Part shown: in pieces, positions 7,716-13,986 of the stretch
How positions within the stretch are numbered: the first letter of the stretch is position 1
Layout of the letters: each line of letters opens with the position of its first letter
Assembly: GCA_041538025.1 (NCBI GenBank)
Contig: JBGOEV010000053.1
Location: 1-13,986, forward strand
Origin: Thermosaccharophagus gerlachensis
GTDB taxonomy: Bacteria; Armatimonadota; Fervidibacteria; Fervidibacterales; Thermosaccharophagaceae
Direction: 5' to 3'
DNA: 13,986 bases
Notes under the pieces: generated by a model
The model's database searches: none
The model's input: only the letters and a program-made list of their open reading frames with translations
Told to the model about the DNA's origin: nothing
Made by a program: the position numbers and the translations under genes

Positions 7716-8411
7716 ATGGCAAAGGCGAAATGGTTAGGGCATTCATGTGTTCTCGTGACAACTGAGGGCGCAAACATCATCATTGACCCATTCATCAAAG
7801 GCAACCCACAATGCCCCATACAGCTTGAGAGACTACCCAAAATTGATGTTGTTCTTGTAACGCACGGGCATGCAGACCACCTCGGTGATGCAATTGAAAT
7901 ATGCATAGCGCATGATGCGCTTTTGATCGGTGTATACGAGCTTTGCGTATATTGCCAGTCAAAGGGTGTTCATAAAGTCCATCCAATGCACATAGGTGGT
8001 TCTGCTAAGTTCTCGTTTGGTGTGGTCAAATTGACTCCAGCACTTCATGGCTCAGCTATCGCGCATCCGACTATGGTTTACACTGGTGAAGCCTGTGGCT
8101 TCATCTTGGTTGCCGATGGTTCGACGCTTTATCATGCTGGAGACACAGCGCTCTTTGGCGACATGAAGTTGATAGGCGAAAGGAACAAGATTGATTGCGC
8201 CTTCATCCCGATAGGCGATAACTTCACGATGGGCATTGATGATGCAGTTGAAGCCACATTAATGCTACATCCAAAGATCGTTGTGCCAATGCACTACGAT
8301 ACATTTCCAGTTATCAAAGCTGACCCAAACGAGTTTGCGCGCAAGCTCTCGGATGCTGATAAAACGATACGCTGTTGCATACTGTCGCCCGGCGACGAAG
8401 TGGAATATTGA
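7716..8411 (+). CDS. UPF0173 metal-dependent hydrolase (metallo-beta-lactamase fold)
   Basis: The 231-residue cytosolic protein has the metallo-beta-lactamase fold. The first metal motif is THGHADH (His50, His52, Asp54, His55), with further ligands likely at His111 (TPALHGS), Asp143 (YHAGDTALF) and His193 (VVPMHYDTFP). The length and the blocks KWLGHS, LYHAGDT and PMHYDTFP match the UPF0173 (YtkL-like) family, which is widespread but has no settled physiological substrate. ATG 7716 is preceded by GGGGAAGTGAG. The next gene starts at or just after the stop, and possibly overlaps it through a TTGA, so these two hydrolases are likely translated together. All metal ligands appear intact. Confidence 0.92.
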   Translation: MAKAKWLGHSCVLVTTEGANIIIDPFIKGNPQCPIQLERLPKIDVVLVTHGHADHLGDAIEICIAHDALLIGVYELCVYCQSKGVHKVHPMHIGGSAKFSFGVVKLTPALHGSAIAHPTMVYTGEACGFILVADGSTLYHAGDTALFGDMKLIGERNKIDCAFIPIGDNFTMGIDDAVEATLMLHPKIVVPMHYDTFPVIKADPNEFARKLSDADKTIRCCILSPGDEVEY

Positions 8412-8419
8412 GCTTTAAA

Positions 8420-9334
8420 ATGAGGGAGGGCTTAAAGCGCATCAGGTGGAAGTGGCTCATATCTCGCCTTTTAATCGCTTTGCTTTTGTTGTGGATAATT
8501 GGTGACGTCACTTGGGTTATCCTCTCATTTCACCCACCGAGGTTGCCCTTACTACGCTCACCAGTTGATTTGAATTTGAAATATGAGGAAGTGAACTTCG
8601 TAACGGAAGACGGTGTGAAGATCGCTGCATGGTTCATACCGGCGGACAAATCTAACGACACACGTTGCACCATCACTGTCTGCCACGGGTATCCGGGTAA
8701 CCGTTCAAGGTTTATTGACATCGTTCCAGCGCTTCACAGAGCCGGTTTTTCCGTCCTCATGTTTGACTTCCGTGGCAACGGTGAGAGCACTGGCAGAACA
8801 ACAATAGGGCGTAAAGAAGTGAACGATTTGAACAGCGCAATAAAGTGGCTGTGTGAAAGCAAGCCCAATTCATCACTTGGTATTGGTGTGATTGGATTTT
8901 CAATGGGTGGTGCTGTAGCCATAATGGCTGCAGCCAGAAACAAAGCCATAAAAGCAGTCGTATCAGATAGCGCTTACGCGTCACTTGATAGACCAGCCGA
9001 GCTGACATTGAAAAGGACTTTCGGTTTGCTTGCACCAATACTTGGTGTGCCAGCACGAATTACATTCAGGCTCATGCTCGGGTGCAACCCGAAGGATGTA
9101 GCGCCATATCGCCTTATACACCTTATCTCGCCAAGGGCTGTATTTATAATTCACGGTGACGCTGATGTTAAGGTCAGCGTTGAGGACGCAAAGTTGCTTT
9201 ATGAAAGTGCTCGCCACCCTAAAGAACTTTGGATCGGTCACGGTATCGGGCATGTTAAAATGTTTGTGAGGCATAGAGATGAGTATGAGAGGCGTGTCGT
9301 AAATTTCTTTAAGCGCTACATCATCACGAAGTGA
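8420..9334 (+). CDS. Membrane-anchored alpha/beta hydrolase
   Basis: The 304-residue protein has a basic N-terminus and one membrane helix (about residues 13-36), followed by an alpha/beta-hydrolase domain. The nucleophile is Ser161 in GFSMGG. The acid is probably Asp249 in IIHGDADVKV and the base His278 in GHGIGHVKMF. CHGYPGNR (residues 88-95) and FDFRGNGES (residues 115-123) are the usual oxyanion-loop and strand-4 regions. This layout is typical of the BEM46/YqkD-like group of uncharacterised esterases or peptidases. I use ATG 8420. A TTG at 8408 overlapping the previous stop, with GAAGTGG 4 bases upstream, is a real alternative that adds 4 residues. The domain could lie on either side of the membrane; the positive N-terminus does not settle this. 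Substrate unknown. Confidence 0.88.
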   Translation: MREGLKRIRWKWLISRLLIALLLLWIIGDVTWVILSFHPPRLPLLRSPVDLNLKYEEVNFVTEDGVKIAAWFIPADKSNDTRCTITVCHGYPGNRSRFIDIVPALHRAGFSVLMFDFRGNGESTGRTTIGRKEVNDLNSAIKWLCESKPNSSLGIGVIGFSMGGAVAIMAAARNKAIKAVVSDSAYASLDRPAELTLKRTFGLLAPILGVPARITFRLMLGCNPKDVAPYRLIHLISPRAVFIIHGDADVKVSVEDAKLLYESARHPKELWIGHGIGHVKMFVRHRDEYERRVVNFFKRYIITK

Positions 9335-9358
9335 AGCTCCAAACGGAGGTGAGAAGGT

Positions 9359-10210
9359 ATGCTCAGCAGTAGAGTTTACAAGTGCTTCATTATCGTTTCA
9401 GTGCCTTTGTTGCTCCTCTTTGTAGAACGTGTTGGATGTGAAGTCTTCAAGCTCAAGTATCAAGCTGGTGAAAAGCTGAAATACCAAGTGAGGGCAAATG
9501 GTGTTGTGCAGATGCAGACTGGCGGGCTGACACCGGAAATAAAAATGCCGATGCAGATTGAACTCACTGCTATACAGAGCATCCTGAAGGTTGATGAGGC
9601 TGGCAACTACACCGTGCGCATGAATGTAACTGGGCAAGCACAAGTGACGACACCACAAGGCGATGAGAAGTTGAAGTTACCAGAAAGCGAAATTGAGGTT
9701 GTCCTTACACCATCCGGGAAGACGCTTAGTTACAAGGTCATAAAGCCAGAGAAGCTCCCCGGTGCTTTTGGTGGTAAGATGCCGATTGATGTTAGCGCAC
9801 TCGCAAGCACCACACTCGGCTTCCCTGAGGGCGAAGTGAACGTTGGCGACACATGGGAGTTCAAGAGCGAGGTAAAAGTTAACGAAGGTAAGACAATCAC
9901 ATTGAGTGGCACAGGGAAGTTCACAGGATACGATGAGAAGGGGAAGACAAAGTGCGCAGTTATAGAGTTTGAGCAATCAAGCCCAAGCATGAGCGCATTG
10001 ATGCTGTCACAGATGGGGCTTGAAGGTGCAAGCGGAACATCAAGGCTGAGGATGAAGGTGTGGTTCTCAATAAACCTTGGACGGACTATGTATCAAGAGG
10101 GGAGATACGACGATGTGATGACAATGCCCCTTGAGTTCCCCGGTGGCGAAATAAAGCTTACATCTATAACGGCTATAAACTTCGCTATAGGTCTTGTTGA
10201 GCAACTTTGA
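9359..10210 (+). CDS. Secreted DUF6263-like protein, shorter relative of the 5961-7670 protein
   Basis: Function unknown. ATG 9359 has a strong GGAGGTGAG just upstream. The N-terminus (about residues 1-27) is a signal peptide or anchor. A cysteine at 27 is preceded by RVG, which is not a good lipobox. The remaining roughly 255 residues are almost all predicted beta strand. Blocks line up in order with the larger protein: LKYQAGEKLKYQV with FKFKPGEVWFYTV; LGFPEGEVNVGDTWEF with IEFPELPISPGALWEA; KFTGYDEKGKTKCAVI with SFAGFEWQAGKPCAKI; and KVWFSINLGRTMYQE with TIYFDVKDGRIISSRE. It lacks the Ig-like domain and the long Gly/Met tracts. It sits directly after the anchored hydrolase, 24 bases from its stop. 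Confidence 0.75.
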   Translation: MLSSRVYKCFIIVSVPLLLLFVERVGCEVFKLKYQAGEKLKYQVRANGVVQMQTGGLTPEIKMPMQIELTAIQSILKVDEAGNYTVRMNVTGQAQVTTPQGDEKLKLPESEIEVVLTPSGKTLSYKVIKPEKLPGAFGGKMPIDVSALASTTLGFPEGEVNVGDTWEFKSEVKVNEGKTITLSGTGKFTGYDEKGKTKCAVIEFEQSSPSMSALMLSQMGLEGASGTSRLRMKVWFSINLGRTMYQEGRYDDVMTMPLEFPGGEIKLTSITAINFAIGLVEQL

Positions 10211-10271
10211 GTAGCACCAGCAAAACAATCATCACACCACAGAAGGCTACATTGAAGGTGACCAAAGAAAA

Positions 10272-10886
10272 ATGATCGCAGTGATAGTGCTTGCTGCGGG
10301 ACGCTCCTCAAGGATGGGACAATGTAAACTGCTCTTGCCGTATCGTGGTTCTACAGTCCTTGAGACGGTCATAAAGAATGCCACAGCCTCATCAGCCGAT
10401 CAAGTCATAGTAGTTGTAAGCGCATGGATGCCAAGCGAAGTTGTTGAGCGTTTGATGGGGGCAAGGATAAGCGTGGTGGTAAACGATATGAGCGAATCAG
10501 AGATGATTGACTCATTGCGCATCGCCTTGAAAGCGTTGCAAAAGCAGTGTGGAGAAAGCATTGATGCCTTCATTGTTATGCTCGCCGATCAACCAGCGAT
10601 AGGGCACGAAATAATTGATGAGCTTATAAGGGCATGGTATAGATCGCCTGCTGGCATCATCATACCAACATACAACGGGAAGCGAGGTCACCCAGTGCTT
10701 TTAAGCGGGAGATACATCTCTGAGCTGTTGCTTTACCGTGGTGAATATGGTTTGCGTTCCTTCATTGCCGAGCATTCAAACGATGTCAAGGAAGTGCCAG
10801 TTCAGACAGATGCTATTCTGCGAGACATTGACACGAACGAAGATTATGAGCGTGAGTTGCGCATGCTGACGGACCACAGGATTTAA
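10272..10886 (+). CDS. MocA-like nucleotidyltransferase (molybdenum cofactor cytidylyltransferase family)
   Basis: This 204-residue cytosolic protein has the MobA-like NTP-transferase fold. The nucleotide-binding loop is LAAGRSSRMGQCKLLLP (residues 7-23), the metal-binding aspartate is Asp106 in LADQP, and GKRGHPVLL (residues 136-144) is the family's substrate-side motif. This set matches MocA, which transfers CMP from CTP to molybdopterin-Mo cofactor, better than MobA or sugar nucleotidyltransferases. ATG 10272 follows GAAGGTGACC by about 9 bases. No molybdenum hydroxylase or cofactor gene is in view; the downstream neighbour is a phosphohexomutase. That leaves open a sugar-1-phosphate substrate, though the motifs speak for MocA. 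Confidence 0.8.
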   Translation: MIAVIVLAAGRSSRMGQCKLLLPYRGSTVLETVIKNATASSADQVIVVVSAWMPSEVVERLMGARISVVVNDMSESEMIDSLRIALKALQKQCGESIDAFIVMLADQPAIGHEIIDELIRAWYRSPAGIIIPTYNGKRGHPVLLSGRYISELLLYRGEYGLRSFIAEHSNDVKEVPVQTDAILRDIDTNEDYERELRMLTDHRI

Positions 10887-10896
10887 GTTGTTGGTT

Positions 10897-10910
10897 TGAC
10901 GTCCGCGTCA
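10897..10910. promoter_or_regulatory. Inverted repeat in the gap before the phosphohexomutase gene
   Basis: TGACG-TCCG-CGTCA is a perfect 5-bp inverted repeat with a 4-base centre, about 50 bases before ATG 10959. TTGACG at 10896-10901, overlapping its left arm, also resembles a -35 box, but no convincing -10 lies at the right distance. It could be an operator or a small hairpin. The short ATTGC-AA-ATTGC direct repeat follows it. Confidence 0.3.
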
Positions 10911-10958
10911 TATTGCAAATTGCGTTTCAAAAAACAATGGGGAAGTGGTGGTGCGAAG

Positions 10959-12335
10959 ATGAGCGAGTTGATTGTGAGCATATCGGGGGTGCGTGGCATA
11001 GTTGGTGAATCGCTTAATGCTGAGGTTGCACTCAAGTGGGCACATGCTTACGGGACATATGTTCGCTCACTTAGTGCAGGAAATTGCGTCATTGCTGTTG
11101 GACGCGATTCTCGTCCATCTGGCGAGATGATAAAGTGCGCATTAGTATCTGGTTTGCTTGAAACTGGGTGTGATGTGGTAGACTTAGGAATCGTTCCAAC
11201 ACCAACACTGCAGTTTTACATCCGCGAGAAATCAAATGGAGGGGTTGGCATAACAGCTTCTCACAATCCTGAGCAGTGGAACGCGCTTAAGTTCTTTCGT
11301 CCAGATGGTATGTATTTAGATGCAGGTGGAATAGAAGAACTACAAAGCATTGTCAATGCTGGCTCATTCTCAACAGCCCATTGGGATGAGGTTGGAAAAC
11401 TTACACTTGATGAAACTGCTGTTCGCATGCACATTGAGGCTATATTGAGCCTTCTTCAAGCGGATGAGATTAGGAAGCACAAATTCAAAGTTGCAATAGA
11501 TTGCGTGAACGGTGCTGGGTCAGTCGTTGCAATACCGCTCCTTGAAGAGCTTGGGTGCAAAGTTATACCACTGCATTGTGAGCTTACTGGCGAGTTCCGT
11601 CGTCCACCTGAGCCAACACCAGACAGCTTGATTGAGCTTTCGGAGGTGGTGCGCAAGGAAGGTGCTGATGTCGGTTTTGGCTTTGATGCTGATGCTGATA
11701 GGGTTGTAATTGTCTTGGATGGTGGCACAAGGTGCAGTGAAGAAATGACGCTTTGCGTAGCTGTTAAGCATATACTGAGCAAGAGAAAAGGAACTGTTGT
11801 CACAAACGTATCAACAAGCATGGCAGTTGATGAAATCGCTCGCATGCACGGGTGCAATGTAATACGCACACCAGTGGGTGACTTGAATGTCAGCAGTAAG
11901 CTTCTTGAAGTTGGCGGAGTAATTGGTGGCGAAGGCAATGGCGGAGTCATTTACCCACCTTTGCAATATGCAAGGGATGGATTGCTCGGCATGGCGCTCG
12001 TCCTTGAATTCATGGCTGAGAGGGATGAACCGTTAAGCAAACTTGTAAGCGAGCTACCTCAATACAAAATCATCAAGCGCAGGGTGGAGCATAAGCGCTT
12101 AGGATCACCTGAAGAGTTGAAGCGCTGTTTTGAACATATCGCGTGCAGTGCTGATGAGGTGGTTGACTTTGACGGGATCAAGCTCATTTGGAAGTCACCA
12201 AAGCGTTGGGTGCACATAAGGCAATCAAAGACAGAAGACATCATCCGTATCATTGCTGAAGCCGAGGATGAAAGCACAGCAAATGCGCTTTGCGATATGG
12301 CTATGAAGGCGTTGTTAAACTCCAGAGGGGAATGA
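10959..12335 (+). CDS. glmM: Phosphoglucosamine mutase / phosphohexomutase (GlmM-like)
   Basis: This 458-residue alpha-D-phosphohexomutase interconverts 6- and 1-phospho-sugars. As GlmM it would make glucosamine-1-phosphate for UDP-GlcNAc and cell wall synthesis. All four family loops are present: the phosphoserine loop ITASHNP (Ser101), the metal loop DADADR (Asp243, 245, 247), the sugar-binding loop GEGNGG (324-329) and the C-terminal phosphate loop RQSKTEDIIR. GEGNGG rather than the GEQSGH of classic bacterial GlmM matches the archaeal/Bacteroidetes-like branch, so phosphomannomutase or phosphoglucomutase activity is possible. ATG 10959 begins the conserved first strand (LIVSISGVRGIVGE). 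A TTG at 10896 would add a tail with no family likeness. The stop overlaps the start of the next gene. Confidence 0.88.
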   Translation: MSELIVSISGVRGIVGESLNAEVALKWAHAYGTYVRSLSAGNCVIAVGRDSRPSGEMIKCALVSGLLETGCDVVDLGIVPTPTLQFYIREKSNGGVGITASHNPEQWNALKFFRPDGMYLDAGGIEELQSIVNAGSFSTAHWDEVGKLTLDETAVRMHIEAILSLLQADEIRKHKFKVAIDCVNGAGSVVAIPLLEELGCKVIPLHCELTGEFRRPPEPTPDSLIELSEVVRKEGADVGFGFDADADRVVIVLDGGTRCSEEMTLCVAVKHILSKRKGTVVTNVSTSMAVDEIARMHGCNVIRTPVGDLNVSSKLLEVGGVIGGEGNGGVIYPPLQYARDGLLGMALVLEFMAERDEPLSKLVSELPQYKIIKRRVEHKRLGSPEELKRCFEHIACSADEVVDFDGIKLIWKSPKRWVHIRQSKTEDIIRIIAEAEDESTANALCDMAMKALLNSRGE

Positions 12336-13471
12336 TGAGCCTTATGGCAGGCGCTCAAATGACATTCAAGCAAATGACACTTAATGTCTTTCGTGGTAAG
12401 CCAATACCTCATGTGCTCTTCCAACCGAGAATTGAACCGTGGTATGACTGGCACAAGCGCTTTGGTAAAATGCCGAAGCGGTATGAAGGTGCAAGCCTGC
12501 TTGATGTCTTTGATGACCTTCATGTTTCAATGCGCTATGTGCACTACTACACTGGTCAGCCAGATCCAGTCATCGTCAATTACAGTGAGAAGGTGAAAAT
12601 CAGACGCCAGTTCTGTGAGACAGACGGCACTATCATTTACGAGACACCTTATGGTGAACTTGTTGAGCGCTACACACTTACAACCGATGGCAGTTGGAGA
12701 AAAACCACGTTCCCAGTCAAGTCAGTTGATGACTTACGCAAGTTGCGCTGGCTATACGCAAACACAACTTATTCCTTCTCTGTTGAGAGGTTCAACATGG
12801 GCGCTCAATTCATGGGTGAGCGTGGCGAACCACAGTTTTGGGTTCCGAAAAGCCCGTATCAGGCTCTCGCTCAACTATGGATGCGCTTGGAAGACTTTAT
12901 CTATGCCCTCGTTGACTGGACCGACGAAGTTGAAGCAACTATGAAGGCTATTGATGATTCATACGACAGGCTATACGAGGAGATAATCGCAAGTGGTGTT
13001 GTGCGCATAGTCAACTTCGGCGAAAACATACATGACCAGCTACTTTCGCCAAAATATTTTGAGCGCTACCTTATGCCGTTTTACGAGAAGCGCTCAAGCC
13101 AATTGAGGAGGGCAGGGATATTCACACACATACACATTGATGGCTATTTTAGGTCGCTCTTACCATATCTGAAGCACCTCCCATTTGATGGCTACGAGGC
13201 ACTGACACCTAAACCGCAAGGTGATGTTGAGCTTGAGGAGTTGAAAGAACACATCGGTGACAAAATCCTCATTGATGGCATACCTGCGATAATGTTCATA
13301 CCGCCATTCACGAGGGATGAGTTAATGGCGACCGTTGAGCGCATCGTCAAGCTATTTCATCCACGCCTTATCCTCGGAGCATCGGACGAAGTCCCACAAG
13401 GTGGTGGTGAGGAGGCAATTGAACGCGTTCGCCTTGTCTCGGAGTGGTGCAGAAAGCAAACTCAAGTTTGA
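12335..13471 (+). CDS. URO-D superfamily protein (uroporphyrinogen decarboxylase-like, non-haem type)
   Basis: The 378-residue protein has the late TIM-barrel landmarks of the URO-D/cobalamin methyltransferase superfamily: THIHIDGYFRSLLPYL (264-279), TPKPQGDVELEELKEHIGDK (291-310) and LILGASDEVPQGG (345-357). The Zn-binding His-x-Cys and late Cys of MtaA-like corrinoid methyltransferases are replaced by HID and ASDEVP. The arginine-rich N-terminus of true HemE is also absent. It is therefore probably neither, but one of the many uncharacterised URO-D-like proteins found near sugar genes. The start is ambiguous between ATG 12332 and ATG 12335; GAGGGG at 12325-12330 favours the latter. The glmM stop overlaps this start, implying translational coupling. 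Confidence 0.8.
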   Translation: MSLMAGAQMTFKQMTLNVFRGKPIPHVLFQPRIEPWYDWHKRFGKMPKRYEGASLLDVFDDLHVSMRYVHYYTGQPDPVIVNYSEKVKIRRQFCETDGTIIYETPYGELVERYTLTTDGSWRKTTFPVKSVDDLRKLRWLYANTTYSFSVERFNMGAQFMGERGEPQFWVPKSPYQALAQLWMRLEDFIYALVDWTDEVEATMKAIDDSYDRLYEEIIASGVVRIVNFGENIHDQLLSPKYFERYLMPFYEKRSSQLRRAGIFTHIHIDGYFRSLLPYLKHLPFDGYEALTPKPQGDVELEELKEHIGDKILIDGIPAIMFIPPFTRDELMATVERIVKLFHPRLILGASDEVPQGGGEEAIERVRLVSEWCRKQTQV

Positions 13472-13481
13472 CGGCTTGCTC

Positions 13482-13986
13482 CTATTGCAAAAGTTCCACA
13501 CTAACATCGTCAATCCACAAAGTGCCTGTTGCTCCGTTGAGACCGACCCTGAGCATCAAAGCTACGGCATCTTCGGGGATCTCAACGACGCCTTCAACTT
13601 TTCGCCAGTCAAAACTACCGTCAAGGAAGGCAACGGCTTTGTGCTCCCATCGTCCGTCTTTGTGTTGGATGGACAAGTCCAAAGTTGCAGCTTTCCAGCC
13701 TTGGTCACCCCTTTGTATGTTTTCGCCCTTCAACCATGCCGACAAGATGACCTTGCTTTTTGGAGGGAATTGTGCTAAAGAGAGTGGCTGTGTGAAAAGT
13801 GTATAAGCGCCTGTGGTGTTGACGACTTTAGCACATCTTTTACCAGTTCGCGCGATTTCGGTCGTGATACTGCCACCTGCAGGGATGAGCCAACCGGTCT
13901 CCTTTGATGCTCCAAATCGTAACCATCGCCCTTGAGTTACAGCAAAAACTTCTGCACCCATTCTCTCAAACGATGGATCAACAATG
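13482..13986 (-). CDS. C-terminal carbohydrate-binding-like beta-sandwich domain, 5'-partial
   Basis: The frame runs off the right edge, so only the last 167 residues are seen. An ATG at 13961 exists, but the residues before it (IVDPSFER) belong to the fold's conserved first strand, so it is probably internal. The visible part is a galactose-binding-like/CBM4_9-like sandwich. It has VDPSFER at the start, GWLIPAGGS, a central LSAWLKG strand, DWRKVEGVVEIPEDAVALML, and the closing GTLWIDDVSVELLQ. This is usually a carbohydrate-binding or accessory module attached to glycoside hydrolases or other secreted enzymes. The upstream catalytic part is outside the window. The stop is 10 bases from that of the convergent URO-D-like gene, with no hairpin between. 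Confidence 0.75.
   Translation of the reverse strand, partial: IVDPSFERMGAEVFAVTQGRWLRFGASKETGWLIPAGGSITTEIARTGKRCAKVVNTTGAYTLFTQPLSLAQFPPKSKVILSAWLKGENIQRGDQGWKAATLDLSIQHKDGRWEHKAVAFLDGSFDWRKVEGVVEIPEDAVALMLRVGLNGATGTLWIDDVSVELLQ

Noticed and set aside
13335..13806. Plus-strand open frames across the end of the URO-D-like gene and the carbohydrate-binding gene
   Set aside because: They cross two well-supported genes in other frames and have no family features.
1..13986. tRNA, rRNA, CRISPR, insertion sequence, prophage or toxin-antitoxin content
   Set aside because: No gap exceeds about 150 bases, no spaced direct repeats or terminal inverted repeats are visible, and every sizeable gene is a metabolic or envelope protein.

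Overview
The window reads as an ordinary chromosomal stretch of a free-living bacterium of moderate GC content. There are no tRNA, rRNA, CRISPR, prophage or transposon signals. It holds fourteen protein genes, packed tightly with short gaps and mostly GGAGGTG-type ribosome binding sites. The gene mix (clan GH-A glycoside hydrolase, xylose-isomerase-like sugar isomerase, an URO-D-like protein of the non-haem type, a carbohydrate-binding beta-sandwich protein) resembles polysaccharide-degrading Armatimonadota/Fervidibacter-like or Planctomycetota-like lineages. That placement is inference from gene content only.

Layout. 1-1050 is the 3' part of a glycoside hydrolase that starts before the window. 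1161-2861 is a two-gene unit of membrane protease SppA and a Yip1-like five-helix membrane protein. 2851-4383 on the minus strand is a fused class I fumarate hydratase, tail to tail with the Yip1 gene and overlapping it by 11 bases. 4384-4534 is a divergent promoter region with several palindromes. 4535-5851 is a sugar isomerase/epimerase followed by a HIT-family hydrolase. From 5961 to 13471 every gene is on the plus strand: a large secreted protein with Met/Gly-rich tracts, a UPF0173 metallo-beta-lactamase-fold hydrolase, a membrane-anchored alpha/beta hydrolase, a smaller secreted relative of the first protein, a MocA-like nucleotidyltransferase, a GlmM-type phosphohexomutase and an URO-D-like protein. 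13482-13986 on the minus strand is the C-terminal beta-sandwich domain of a protein that begins beyond the window.

How they fit. Carbohydrate use is the commonest theme (glycoside hydrolase, sugar isomerase, phosphohexomutase, carbohydrate-binding domain). Envelope functions are next (SppA, Yip1-like protein, two exported proteins, anchored hydrolase). No single pathway is spelled out.

The least ordinary item is the pair of exported proteins at 5961-7670 and 9359-10210. They share a scaffold over most of their length, while the larger one has an extra N-terminal Ig-like domain and three Gly/Met/Ala-rich tracts. I found no clear evidence of a defence system, mobile island or other wholly new system.
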